DNA of 64,000 nt from Stratiolaelaps scimitus. Its lineage: Eukaryota > Arthropoda > Arachnida > Mesostigmata > Laelapidae. A model generated the notes under the pieces. It was not told where the DNA came from. It saw nothing but the letters and a program-made list of their open reading frames with translations, and did no database searches. Every line of letters begins with the position of its first letter. Position 1 is the first letter of the stretch. Of this stretch, positions 35,179 to 47,468 are shown one piece after another. The stretch covers positions 930,001 through 994,000 of the forward strand of contig JABWDB010000068.1 in the NCBI GenBank assembly GCA_019614645.1, given 5' to 3'. Made by a program: the position numbers and the translations under genes.

Positions 35179-37398
35179 CGTGAAACAACAGTGTGTAAAT
35201 AATAGTGTAGGCATTGTACAGCAGATTGGATAGGCTGGTATAAGGTGTGGAACAAGGCCACTCTCGCTTGTTCGACAGTGAACGGTGACGTTCATGAAGA
35301 CTTTATCATTCGAGGATTGGAGACACCGACCGACTCTCACCGTAATCAAACGGACGATCCTGAGCAAATTTAGTCAAGAATGCTCAACATCATTGATCGT
35401 CCTGCTATGGCTGTGGCTGCTGTTTGACGGCGCAGATACACCCTATCACACACATGGCCAGTATAAACAAAACCTTTTATAAATGACGCGTGGACGTCTC
35501 GAAACATTCTGCTAACGAGTTTTAAGGGATACCCAGTGCTGTTTGTGACGACAACAATTGTGACTGCTGAACGCACAAAAGTCAAGGGCACGTACGGCTG
35601 GGTTCGTACATAACAAAAGAGCCGCTTTGTTCTTAGTGGGACGCTTTCATTGTTGGATACCTTCAAGCTTCAAACTTTGTCTAGGGATGTCAGTACAACA
35701 TCGGCCAGCTGTAGTTAGCAGCAGAGTAGCTGGGCCACCCAGCGAGCTAAGGAAGTTGCCGTGCCAGTATACGACGTACAGGAGAAAACGGGATGTGGTT
35801 CAAAAGATGTTTGTTCTTCGTAAAGCTTCGTAGAATTCGGGCCATTCGCTCAGAGGTTTAAGCGCCCGAAGGCAACATCTGGCGTATTTGTGAATGTAAT
35901 AAAATGAATACAAATTGTACTATTTAACAATGGAAGATAGATTGTCACGGTGCGTTGGGGTATTATGTATTATTATTCTTATTATTATTATTATTTGTAG
36001 GATCCTCCATGCGAATGCATTGTTCACCACATCAATGATAGAGATCTCTGATGGGTTATGTGAGACTCCATAACGTGGTTATTCTGTTTCACGTCAACGT
36101 TGCGCTTAAATGTCATACCTCTTTGTTCGCCTTTGCAAGGAGTACGGTTCGACTCGTTTTGCAGAATGATTATGAGTTCATCGGGCGAGCTTAGGTATCT
36201 CTCTGATTATTAAGGAACTATACTTGCGACATTTTGTCGATATTTAGCGACCACAATGGCATTATACTATCTCAAATCGAAGGCAGGGTCCTGCAAAGTA
36301 AACGCAGGAATTGCCGAGAAATATTGTCGTTAGCTGTTGTTTAAGATGATTTGGTATTGCCTAATTATAAACGCTACTTCCAATATGACGCCGAGACTCT
36401 TGTGGGAGGGGACCACAGGCATGGGCAGATGGTCTAGTGTGGTCACTATATCATCTGATACTGTATTTATAACGGAACAGTTTTGTATTGGCTGATTTTT
36501 ACATTTTTACAGTAGATCTTAAGTTCATCGACGTGAACCTGATTCCTACCATTCAGTCATCTCTGGAATACTACATTTAAAGCACAGGGATGAGCGTGGC
36601 GGAACGCCTAAACTGCGGGACCTCGGACATGCGCCACAGTCACGTCTTAATTCCTAGGCCCCATTTCAACGTCAGCCATCTGACAAAATAGCACGTTTTT
36701 TTTGCGAGATTTTTCTTTGAATACCATCACGTTGACCTCCTGAATACACGCCTAGTAACTTGCGTGGTACTCGAACTGTTTAGTAAACAGTGTCAGGTAA
36801 ATATGTCACATCACTGAGAGTGCTATTCGTTTGGGGAGGGGGGTGGGGGGAACTTGAGCAAAAACATTGTTCGGGGTCGCGTACATAGATTTGAACTACT
36901 GGGAAAGAGGAATGCTGCCCTGCCGTTTCTCGTCCCTAGCTGCCAGTATATCACCTGAGTCGAGGTGCACTACGCCAAGTCTGGTGTTTACGTACGAAAA
37001 TAACGCCCTCGGCATCCGCAATGTTCATATTTAATTGGACAAGCAGCCTTGCGAGGATTGTAGAACGCCCGAGCTGCTCACATAGAGGGTCTATTCAGGG
37101 CCGACATTGGCATTTATTCGCCTCTTGTGTGCCGTAACTCGTTCAATATGTCTGAACAAGGGCGGTACTTTAGGTGAACATTCCGTGTGACCGAGTATGA
37201 GGACAAAGCAAAAAATGAGCAAGTCCAACACGCGTCACATATGTTGTATGTTGCCCGCCGACGGCTGATTTGAAACCTATAATCAAGTTCGTGAAGGCGA
37301 GCTTGCCATCCACGCAGCTGGAGATTGCTTTTGAAGTAAAATTAGCAATAGTAGCTGAATGAATGACACTTCGATATTCCCACTAGTGATCCACCAGT
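35179..37398. other. Gene-free stretch
   Basis: No supported gene. It holds a (TTA)n run (about 35965-35994) and a G-rich run at 36833-36850. Confidence 0.5.
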
Positions 37399-37501
37399 TA
37401 GGTAGGTTAAAAGTAATACCTAAAAGGTTAAGAGCTGAGGCCTGTCACATAGGGGAACAGCTGAGGGTCAGCTCGAAAAAACAGCTAGGTAGGTTAAAAG
37501 T
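37399..37501 (+). mobile_element. SINE-B insertion with 16-bp target-site duplication
   Basis: The 71-bp insert 37415-37485 (starting AATACCTAAAAGGTTAAGAG and ending in the hairpin AGCTGA-GGG-TCAGCT then CGAAAAA) is flanked by identical TAGGTAGGTTAAAAGT at 37399-37414 and 37486-37501. A near-identical insert is at 42822-42887. Confidence 0.92.
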
Positions 37502-38881
37502 GATGAATGCAGCGGGGCGCGAGCGTTCCATTTGATCACATGGATCTATCAAGGTCCGTGAGTCTTACGTGAATCTTAAGTATATATCGAGCTTGAAAAC
37601 AGTGAACATCTAACTAACTAGACAGCATGCGCTGAGCGCGTCGAACTAAATGCACTTCGAATGAAGTCTTTCCTCTCTTACAAACACACACACAGATGCT
37701 AAAGAAATCAAGCTTGGTGCTCAACTTCAACTTTTGTAACAGCATAGAAAGCCGTACGTTAGACAGTTCTCTTGTTAAGATTTGCCGCCATTTCATACGT
37801 CAAATAACTTTGTTATCGCTTGATTCTATTTTTTTCTGACGTGATTTCCGGGAATATAATGCATATTTCTTAAGGAGCCTGATTTCACAAGATACTGTCT
37901 AGTTTGTCTTTAGGTAAATATGATGCAGACAATTATTGTTTTTTTTCTTTATTATTATTATTATCACTGCCCAAACGCCTTACTGATGGCTACTCTAGAG
38001 ATTCCCTATTTTCTGCATTGGCTTGTACCTGGGGTACAATTCAAAGCACTAACGTTGTACGTATATGTATTTATATATATTTGAGACAGCCAAGCCGTTA
38101 CTTGCTCTCTTTGAATTAATGATAATAATACAATAATATCGAGATGGTATTAGCAAGCAGTACAGACTATCAAAGGGCTCTACGTAGACTCGTGTGCAAG
38201 CGTTGCCCTCCCAGACATGTACCGTACCATTGTGCGAGCTCTTCGCCGCGTACGCATTGAGCGGCGACAGAGGAAGAGTACTTTTTTTCAGGCGTTCTTC
38301 TAAGGCTCGGCGGCGCCCCCGAAGGCCACCGCAGGGCTTCCGTACCCCGTCACGCTTTGCTTTCCGCAATGTTCCCCAAAACGCTGCCGCAAGAAAGAAG
38401 AAAAGTAGAGAGAGAGCGAGAGAGAGAAGAAATAGTCTCGTAGACATTTGTATTCAAGATGTGTAGAGCCTCGAGAAAATGTAAAGGCGTATAACAATAA
38501 CGTCCAATATAGAGCGGCAATGTCCAGTAACTGTGTGGCGAATTCATCCTTTTTCGACACAGCGGCAGAGGAACCGCACCGCTCGCAGCGAGGCAAGCAG
38601 GAGTAGTAGTAGGGAACGAGACTACGGCGGGAAAATCAGGGGAAATTTTCGAAAAGTCTACAGAGTTCGGCGGTGGTGCAGAGTCCTGGGACCTTTCCTT
38701 CAAGCAAAATGGGGAGAGAACTTTGCTCAGCGCGGAACGAGGATTTTGGACGAGTTCGCATACGCCGATCGTGTCTAAGGCGCTACCGGGCTTTTTCGAC
38801 GTTGTCGTCATAACTAGAACACACTTGCCGAACGCGAAATTGCGATCGAAATATTTAATGAACGAAATGAAAGGAAAAAAT
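37502..38881. other. Gene-free stretch
   Basis: No supported gene. It includes ATT runs (37951-37965) and a GA tract (38410-38428). Overlapping open frames at 38.2-38.8 kb on both strands show no motif or splice pattern. Confidence 0.5.
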
Positions 38882-39000
38882 ATAATGTAAAAACAATTTA
38901 TTGAAACATACAGTAGTTAGGAATTATTTCTAGGGATTATTGGGGTGGGGGGATTAGCTGGGACCGGGGCTGAGGCCGACATTGTCCCGAGGAAGGCGAT
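38882..39000 (-). repeat. Dispersed repeat Z, copy 2, with G-quadruplex motif
   Basis: Inverted copy of 21874-21965. On the + strand it carries GGGGTGGGGGG, ATTAGCT, GGG, ACC and GGGG at 38942-38969, which satisfies the usual four-run G-quadruplex pattern. Confidence 0.75.
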
Positions 39001-39889
39001 GGCATTGCCTCTCTGCCTCACAGCGAGGGACAGGCGTTGCAGAAGGAAAGGACCTGCGCGCTTGTCCCTGTGGCGCGGATCAGCCTATGGTAAACCCCCG
39101 TATAATATAATATATAAGGAATGTAGTTTATTTCGTTTAAAGTGCAGCAACGCTTTCAAAACTAGTTAAACTATATAATATTATCTAGTACAATGAACAA
39201 ACACGGTTACATTGTGGACAAAAGAACGCTGAACCGGACTCTCATATTCATAGACTCGAAGAAAGTGCGTGGAGCTCTCTAAATATTCTGTTCCTCTCGT
39301 TATTTTGTTTGGATTGGGCTCCGAAAAAAACCTTTGCTGGATAGGTTCGCGCATTTTGCAAACGAACTGATATAATCATCCAATAACTGTAGTCAAATTA
39401 GAGCGATATACACAATAATGTGTATTAGTATACATACTTTTCGTAGCAATCGTTGGCGGTAGTCAGAAACCGTCCGACGAAGCAAGGTTCTGCATAAATA
39501 CACACTTCAAGGATTGTCCGTGGTTCGAAATAATCAGCTCGTCTGGTCGACGAGTCTTGTGCCTCGTACAGTGGTGGGAATGAGGAGTTTTTGAAAAGTC
39601 ACTCTCGAAACTTTTGGGATCGTTCTCCGGGAAGGAAGTGAATATCTATAATGCTCTCGATGGCTCTTTCAATCTATGAAAAAGAGAACTGAGCATTTTG
39701 AAGTTACCAACGTGGACCTCATTTCACATTCACGGTCCTTATTGTCCTGTGGCATCTACGGTGCGAATTTAGTTGGACGCAATGCTAAAAAATGCAATGT
39801 AGACCTCTCGCAACAAAGCCTTTCGCCCCCACTCGTGGGGCACTCAAGCGTCCGACAAGTCACACATGTCGTTCACTCCCCTTTCATCG
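39001..39889. other. Gene-free stretch
   Basis: AT-rich non-coding sequence without recognisable features. Confidence 0.45.
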
Positions 39890-41170
39890 TCTCTCTTCCT
39901 GGCTAAGAACTGAGTTGAAACCAGCAACAGCCCCCCCAGATACGCCTCGCACGAAGGCACACTCACACACACGGCATATCCTTCTAACCTCAAGCGTCTG
40001 CCGGACTCCGTCGTGGTCTCCATTCCCCGCCGCCTCCCTCCTTAAACCGTTCCGGCAAACGCATCAACGCAGTCGAGTAACCGCGAGGTCCCACTTGTGT
40101 TCCTGGCAACTACTCCCTGCAGCCGCCTGCTCCACACATTAACGTCGGTCCCGTTTGTTCGTCTCCCTGCCCCTCCCCCCGCGCGCCGAAGCTTCAGCGT
40201 GTCACTAGTCCCGCGTAACGACTTCTGTTGCTGGCACTCCTCAAGCGTTTTCGCTGTTCAAGTTGCCGACTTGTCCCCGCGCGGGGCAGACTTCAGTCTG
40301 TGCAATTCATGCCTTGTTGCCTCTCCTCGTCGTTGTTCCGTCGGCCTTCACCGGGCGCCTCGCGGTCCACGCCGAATGGACGTTGCCTCATGAGGAAGAC
40401 ACTTTGCCCTAACGGCCAAAGTTAGAGTAGAGAAGAAACAAGGGCTGAAGGCCTGCCTTTCCTTTTCGCACAGTTTCCTTTCGTGCTGCGTGGTCAACCC
40501 ACGGACAATTTCTTCTGCTCGTACCTTGCCCACTGGTTTCGTAGCCTCGAGAATCAAGTGGGGTCGGCAGGGGACGGGAGGTCGGGGATGTAGGATGACT
40601 TCCGTCGTTTTTCACAATCGCAATCTTTTGCTGCTTTGTTCTATGGTTTTCCTTCCATTGTTGCTCCATCCAGGCCCCATTCGGCCCCGTCCGCTGCGTC
40701 GTTCCCGCTGATCTTCAGGCCGCGTGGAGGGGGCTCCTCCTCCCAGCGCTATGACAAAGAATCGTTTTCTAGATATATTTCCTTGCTCTCCCCCTCTCTC
40801 TCTCTCTCGTCTCTCTTCCGTTGCCTTTTGTTTCTCGGATCGATTCCGGCGCCGGCACGACCGCTGTGTTCCTCGACAATTCGACTCGAGAGGTCCTTTA
40901 AGCGGCCATGGCCTTAACCAGGCCGTCGGTACACCCCCACCAGCGTCGCTGAGTTTTCCTTGTCCCTTTGGTACCGCCGAGCTCCGCGGGCAGGAGCAGT
41001 CGCATTTTTCTATCAGTAGTTTTTTTCCATTTTCTCAATTTGTCTCTGTTAAGGGGCACCACGACGCGCATCGTTTGCCGTCTTCCGATTTGTTCTTCGT
41101 CAACTGCGTTATTCCATCGACGGTATCCGTCGAGCGTCGTGGCTAGGGCCAATTTGCTCATTGATTTTCT
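39890..41170. other. Strand-asymmetric C/T-rich block
   Basis: The + strand is markedly pyrimidine-rich with few microsatellites, unlike its flanks. The minus strand therefore reads as Arg/Lys/Glu-rich frames, for example 41161-40898 with RDKLRKWKKTTDRKMRL. This could be a degraded mobile element or a transcribed segment. No domain was recognised and no terminal repeats were seen. Confidence 0.35.
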
Positions 41171-42384
41171 TCTATATATAATTTCAGCATGTATTGTAAG
41201 GACACCCAGTTTGATCAGCTAGCCACGTATGGCGCGCAAATACTCTCCTCATATATAATGACTAAGCGTTGGCAGATTTTTTCATTTAAGGAAAATTACT
41301 CGCACACTACATACGCACATCCTTTTTACTTCTATCGCCATTTGGTTTGAAGTCAGAATAGGATTTCAGGTATTCGTCCACGAGGAGTTAATCATATCCG
41401 AGCGCGTGATGGGGCACGAATTAGCGGAGAGAGAGAGAGAGAGACTATGGGATCATTATCTACGCAGGGGTCAGAGACGTTGTCTCAGCTCGTTGTTGGG
41501 CGTCCCAATCCAGCGATTGAGCCCGTTGGCCTTGGCCTGATGTTACCCGAGAGCCAACCACTTCTACTTTGACCCATCTGATCTGAAGTTGAGGGGATTA
41601 GCTCCTAGTTTAAAGACCTATGCACTTGGTTAGCTAAACGCGCGGCGCTTATTTTTCTGCCCTGTCCCATGGGGCTTATTCGTGGCAGTTGCAGGCGGCT
41701 CCGACGTCAAACGCTTTGCATTCTCATCGACGGACGGAGTAGGATAAACTTTCTCAACGGACACAGATGAGTGACGCAGTTTCACTCGTGGCATACATAG
41801 TAGAATTATCGATTGCCCGTCTGTGGTTGCCGGTCCTCCCAGAGATCTTGCGGCATCCTGACGTCTGCTTTTTGCTGACTAGAGGCAGGCAGCCTAGTCA
41901 GGCAGAGCACTTGTGTCCCTGTAGTTAATTTGTTCAATGGCGGTAGGGTCGTGAAATAATCCTTTCGAAGAAGATTAGTTTTGGTAATTAGAAAATTCCT
42001 AGAGATGTGTGTGGGCAAGTGCGCGAGCGCGTTATCCTCAAGGGACAGTTAATTTTGCCAGGAACTGAAATCGGAAGCTAACGTTGGTCCACGTCGACTC
42101 CTACCGTGAAATGCTCTAGATGCGGAGTGTTCTCCAGAGCGCCATCTTAATGACGATTATTATTATTATTATTATTATTTAAATCGAAATTTTAAACGCG
42201 CGACCATTAGCGTTGCCTGTACCAAATGCCCACCACTATTAGTCCATGGAGCGTTTGTTTGGTCTCAAGTGTGTGTCAAACGTTTCGCCAGCGTCATCCG
42301 GCTTCGTCCCCGATGGCCAATGATTACCAGGAATCACACTTCTGGGTGCGGACTTCGAAAAATTCAATATATGCTGCGTTCTAC
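41171..42384. other. Gene-free stretch
   Basis: No supported gene. It contains a GA run (41429-41444) and an (ATT)n array (about 42158-42180). Confidence 0.5.
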
Positions 42385-42461
42385 GTCAGCGCGGTGGCTT
42401 GGACGGCTAGGTCTCTGGCTGTCGGAAGCCAGAGGGCGTAGCCTCGAGCCCCGCTCCGTGA
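42385..42461 (+). repeat. tRNA-derived relic, copy 2
   Basis: Same segment as 22199-22271: GTCAGCGCGGTGGCTTGGAC, then the extended CTCTGGCT/AGCCAGAG arm. The B box is decayed (GCCTCGAGCCCC). Similarity stops at about 75 bp on both sides. Confidence 0.7.
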
Positions 42462-42821
42462 CATTATATAAGAGAGCTTAAGCATTATGAAATTGCAACT
42501 CCTTTAATAAACCAATAAAAGACTTACCTTTAACTTTAGTGACCGACTCGAACAGCATTAGTATCAAACGGGACAGTCGCATCAACTGTCGGTGAGGAAA
42601 AAGCCATATGAAGACAGTTGAGATGTGCGGCCCAGCCCAGAGATTTGACAGGCCGAGTGCTACCGTCGCCGTACAGAGGACGGACACGAACATTTGCCTA
42701 ACTGCTCTATGGAGATGTTCCCTAAACCACCTTAGAGAACAAATTGCCCTAAAAGCAATTCGCTAACCTATACGAGTAAGGAAGAGAATAAGCAAAGGTG
42801 GCCCCAATAGGTACTCATAGT

Positions 42822-42887
42822 AATACCTAAAAGGTTAAGAGCTGAGGTCTGTCAGGTAGGGGAACAGCTGAGGGTCAGCTCGAAAAA
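42822..42887 (+). mobile_element. SINE-B copy 2
   Basis: Close copy of 37415-37485, starting AATACCTAAAAGGTTAAGAG and ending AGCTGAGGGTCAGCTCGAAA. No clear target-site duplication is visible. Confidence 0.88.
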
Positions 42888-44690
42888 CTGTGAGCTAATG
42901 TGACGACTGATTCGGCTGTTGAAATTCTCTAAGGTGAATTGGAGCTAAAACTGAAATCCCTTGATCTGGTTCGAGACCGTTACGTGATTGTTAAGTTGAG
43001 CGAACAAAATTCTTGAGCTAGTTACGCATTCACTTTAAATTTACGTACTTCAATACGTTTCGAAGGAGCTCCGAAAGCTGTTTTGACCTTCCACCAATAG
43101 CAGTTGTGGCATCCAACTCGCTTGGTAATTAACTAGCGCTCCGAAAGGGAGAGGTTACTTTTGGGTATACATAAAACTCAAGGAGTATTTTGTTCGCCCA
43201 CCGGTCATTTCGTAACGCTGACTACTTAAAGACCTTGATCCTAAACCCTAACCACGCCATGACCTCTGAGACGCAGAAGAAATCAGTCGTTCCTCCCGAG
43301 CTTATCTCAGCCATCGATTGACCTTTAAGCAAAGAAAAATCCGAATGGCTCGCTCAGAAAATGATCAAATCGGCTACTGAAGATCGTCGTTGATTTTCGA
43401 GTGCGAGAAGCCGAACAAGCTCCCGACGCGACTGGATGCGCAATGACTTGCGGCGTTGACGGTCGCGGATGTGTCCTGAGGTTCGTCTCACCACGATGGC
43501 GTTTAGTCGGCAACATGCAATTACTACAAATACGATAGCAAAATACACTTCTAATAAATACACTGTACCCTTGCGAAGTGAACAGAAAGACGAACATTCA
43601 AAATTCGGCCTGTAATATTCCTGTGACGTACAAGTGACAGGCTTAGCAATTCCCCCGTTCCCGTGCGGATGGCTTCTATTATGGCTCGATGTCGAGGCGG
43701 CGTCCCAACAGGGGCACGGGACTCCCGCGATCTGACACCTAGTGTGGGACTTGCACTGATTCTAGGAGCTTGGCACAGCCGTGTCAGCCTTTGTCCGGTT
43801 TACATCCGATCGAGATAGAGAAAGTAGATAGCGATGTAGGCGGAGGTCACCAACGGGAGACGGCCCGATCTCCTGTCCGACCTAGACAATACGTACGTAT
43901 GTATGTACATACATACATATATATATAAATGATGGATTGACGGCCCAACGATATCCATCGTCTAATGCTGCCATCGTGCGACATTGCCTCTCTCTTTGCC
44001 GCTCGCCCCTCCTCTGCTCGTAGGCTTTACTCATACATTTCACGGCAATCCGTTCGCAGGCGCACAGCTGAAGCTGCGAACGCAATGGGCACATATACAG
44101 TGGGTTCGTAACATCTGTCTAGGCTGGTGTCGGGATATGGTCGGTGCTTGTTCACAATTCCTTTGATTGCTCATACCTACCTTGACGAGAGCTAGTCTAC
44201 ACGTCTCTAGAGAGGAGTTGTAAATTTAAGCTCGAGAGATAGATGTCCTCTAAAATAAGTTCGCCAGATGTGGATAATTACAGAAGTAAATAGCTACGAT
44301 TTTATTAAGTATTCGCTAGCTATTATATATCATCTACGTTTCGCGCTAGAAATCGAGCAGATACAAACATCTATGAACCAATTAAGAAAAGGTGGTCCAC
44401 CACTTATATATATTATATATATATATATACATATAGAATATATTTTTTTTATCATTATTTTATAGGATTCCTCTTATATCAGAGTCGCATTGTATGTCTT
44501 TACGACGCGTCTGTGTTCATTCATCTTACACTGCTTCATATTCACCCATTCAGATCCACACGAGATACAAAGTGGCAGAACAAGTATATATATATATATA
44601 TACACCTTACTAGGTTTAGTTTGAAGTGCCTTTGACAACCTCCTCGTCCAACCTGTTGAACGCGCATCGCCGCACCTTCTTCCTCGCTCT
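42888..44690. other. Gene-free stretch
   Basis: No supported gene. It contains TACATA/TATATA runs (43900-43927), (AT)n at about 44408-44428 and (TA)n at 44585-44602. Confidence 0.5.
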
Positions 44691-44720
44691 TATTTAGCGC
44701 GAAATCACTCCTCGTTCAGT
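44690..44720 (+). promoter_or_regulatory. Core promoter candidate, TATA-like box plus Inr
   Basis: TTATTTAG (44690-44697) lies 27-28 bp upstream of the A of an arthropod Inr TTCAGT (44716-44720, A at 44718). This is the normal spacing for a TATA/Inr promoter. It stands 65 bp before a start codon and short first exon. Confidence 0.35.
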
Positions 44721-44782
44721 TGTGTGCTCTTGAAACTAGCGCTTCCCAAAGGCTAAACTGATAAGTGAACACCTCAGCCAAG

Positions 44783-44804
44783 ATGTGTTTGTTCAAGATA
44801 TTAG
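44783..44804 (+). CDS. Possible short first coding exon (MCLFKIL)
   Basis: AGCCAAGATG is a good start context. Seven codons and one base lead into a perfect donor GTGAGT (44805). Very short first exons of this type, behind a TATA/Inr promoter, are usual in arthropod cuticle and other secreted-protein genes. I could not find the following exon, so the product is unknown. Confidence 0.35.
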
Positions 44805-45988
44805 GTGAGTGCCTTGCACTCACTTAGAAGTCACTGCCAGCCTCTCGTAGAAGGTTGTATTTAATTGGAGCAAACTTTTAATTGGCTGGATTTCCATCTC
44901 GTTGCGCTTCGATCCCGCGCGCCTTCGCCACCTTATCGGCAAGGAACGGAAAAAAATCTCTGTTTACCTTCAACTCTTCTCGCGGCGGAGGCGGAAGGAG
45001 CCCGGTGTGTGTCCTTGCGCCGCTATTTCGCATTTCGAATATTTACGTTTCCCGGCTTGCGATATCTCAGCTGATCGCTCGGGGACGGAGGCGACGCGGG
45101 CGACCGTTATCGTTCAATGTTCCCCTCCTGCTCTATAAGCAAAGAAGTGCCGAAGGCTTTCGCTGACCATCAGATCGGGTGGAAACGGTCGAGCCGAAAG
45201 TCGGGCAAGCAAACGATATCGAAACTTCGTTCGTGTGATACTTATTAGGAGAATAGAGACTCATAATGGAAATGATGAAATCGTAGATGCCGTGCCGTCA
45301 CACGGCGTACGCGTAGTCGAATAAACAGTCGGTGTGGGAATTGGGCTGCTGCTGCTGCTACTGCGGGAATTTGCCAAAACCGAACTACCGAAGTCCGACG
45401 GCTCCGCATCGCCGCACCCCTCGGGAAGTCCCGCCATTACCCGCCGCGGGCTGCTCCCGTCTCTGGTTTAGTCTGACGCCGGCTCAGCCAGTCAGTCACT
45501 GATTTCCGCGCTCTGGCCGCCTGTGTGCCAAAAATACGAGAATAAATGAGACTCAACGGCAAGGCCCGAAACAAAGGAAGCCGAACGAGGAAAAAGCGAG
45601 CAACAATAAAAATAATCTCCCATCCGCCTCTCATCTCTCCGCTTCTCGTCGCTGTTCGGTGGACCCCGCTGCGGACGGCGTCTCCACTATCGCGGTTGCC
45701 GCTGTGCGTGAGTCGGCGTGCGGGCTGCTTGCGTCTGTGTGTGAGTCTCTGTGTATCAATGCGTAATAGTCCGTTGTGTACATCACAAGCGTGCTTGCCT
45801 TCGAAGCTCAAGTCGAAGCTGAGCCTAGCGGGTGGCAGTGGTGTTTTTCTTTCGTTCTGTTTTGAAGCGAGTAAAAACGAACGGCCGCTCCTGCCCGTCC
45901 TCGTCGTAGTGTGCCCTCCTGAGTGCACTCGTCGGGTAGTGCTCAATATCTCTCACTCTCGCTTTTCCAAAAAAACATGTATATATAT

Positions 45989-46040
<52 letters not shown>

Positions 46041-47291
46041 GTATATGTATATACGAGCATACATCGTTTTCATTGGCGAATGTCGCCATCCACGCCACTG
46101 CGGCGCCGGCCGAGGATATCCGAGAGCCTCGAAGCCGCGGGGTCGAAAAGCACGCGACTCTCAACGGCGTCATGTACTGCCCTCACGCTGCCAATGGAGG
46201 GCCGGCCGGCCGGCAAGGCCGGGCCGGCACACCCCCAAGAGCGACGTATGTAGAAGCACCATAGCAGTGCCTCTAGCAGCAATAGCAGCGACAGTGTGAT
46301 GATGAAGCTGATGACGGGAGTTTGGGGATCGAATTTCGAATTTTCTGCTCGCCCGCGGCGTCAAGTGTTGCGTTTTCTCTTCCATCGTTCGCGCTCTCTC
46401 TCTCTGTCTCGTCGCGTATCATATCACAAGCGTCGCAAGAACATAGGCGCGCGGCATGAGAGGAGGAGGCCGCAATGCCAAACTCGCTGGATGGCCACGA
46501 CTCGGGCCTGCGGAAGCAGGACCACTCTAGGACCTCTGACGTCATCATCAAGGCCATCGGATCCAAGTGAATGAAAAAGCATTCGCATGCGGATATGGCT
46601 ATGATGCCGTTCCGTTTGTCTATCGACAGTTGCACGGCTCACCGAACGTTGGAGGAACGATGATCGACTCTTTCGTTGGGAAGAGGTGCAGAAAGAGAAG
46701 GGGGGGGGGTGTCTAAAATTGTTACGAATTTGCATTTTATTTTCATATATTTCCTACCTAATATTCATTCTAATGTGTTCACCCTCTGTTGGCTGTATTA
46801 CAGGTAAACGCATCGATACATGTGCACGAGATAACGAACCAATTACAGGTAATTATCGAGAATGCGTCAAGAGGAAGGCCGATGAGCCGGCGACGGGTCG
46901 CCCATTGCAACGTGACAACACAGGCGCTTTTTCTTTTCACTCCCTTGAAAACTGAGCCTGAGGTAGTTGAAATCAGGAGCGAATCATCCATGTGTTATCC
47001 GATGCATACGAATCCTCTCTGGGCTCGACTTCGCTCGGCCACTCCTATTTATAGTCGCTCGATAGCCCCGTGCTCTCCGACGGGACAAACGCGCCTCGTC
47101 CGTATTCATAGGTCTGTTTCACGGCGAGGATATGGTACATGCTTTCAAGCCAAACACCAGCCTATATTTACGGATATAGGTGTTTGCCTTCTCGATTTGT
47201 TTCGATCTGGTCGAAATCGGTGCCGATGGCCAGACCGACACAGACCGATGCAACCGTCGACATAAGTGGATGTATGCACATCTCTCTGCTG
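44805..47291. other. GC-rich then microsatellite-rich stretch, no supported gene
   Basis: The part up to 46.5 kb is GC- and CpG-rich. It carries a CTG run (45350-45358), an (AT)n array (45979-46034), a GGCC-repeat (46200-46228) and a TGACGTCA palindrome (46537-46544). The 235-codon frame at 45546-46253 runs through the AT microsatellite and is not convincing. Confidence 0.4.
45979..46034. repeat. (AT)n microsatellite
   Basis: About 55 bp, starting with a palindromic ACATGT-flanked AT segment. Confidence 0.95.
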
Positions 47292-47468
47292 TTTGATGTC
47301 GTTGTACGCCGCCGGGCTCGACACGTAGGTGCACGGGTTCGATCCTCACCGTTGCACATTTGCATTTTCAAGCGGTTGTCCGTCTTACGAAGTAATCCTA
47401 AAAGCAGTGCCGTGGCCCTTAAATGTTGGCTGAGAGTCAGCCCGAAAACCTTTGGTGTCGTTGCACGA
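47292..47468 (+). mobile_element. SINE-A copy with target-site duplication
   Basis: The body 47309-47451 has a Pol III B box (GGGTTCGATCCTC), the family block GTTGCACATTTGCATTT, and the 3' hairpin GGCTGAGAGTCAGCC then CGAAAA. Flanks TTTGATGTCGTTGTACG (47292-47308) and TTTGGTGTCGTTGCACG (47452-47468) match at 15 of 17 bases, an aged target-site duplication. The tRNA-like head is shorter than in the copies at 55.7 and 59.5 kb. Confidence 0.85.

Noticed and set aside
45546..46253. 235-codon + strand frame, the longest intact one in the window
   Set aside because: Its second half is translated from the (AT)n array (Tyr-Ile repeat), the remainder is Arg/Ser/Leu-rich, and a 169-codon frame overlaps it on the other strand.
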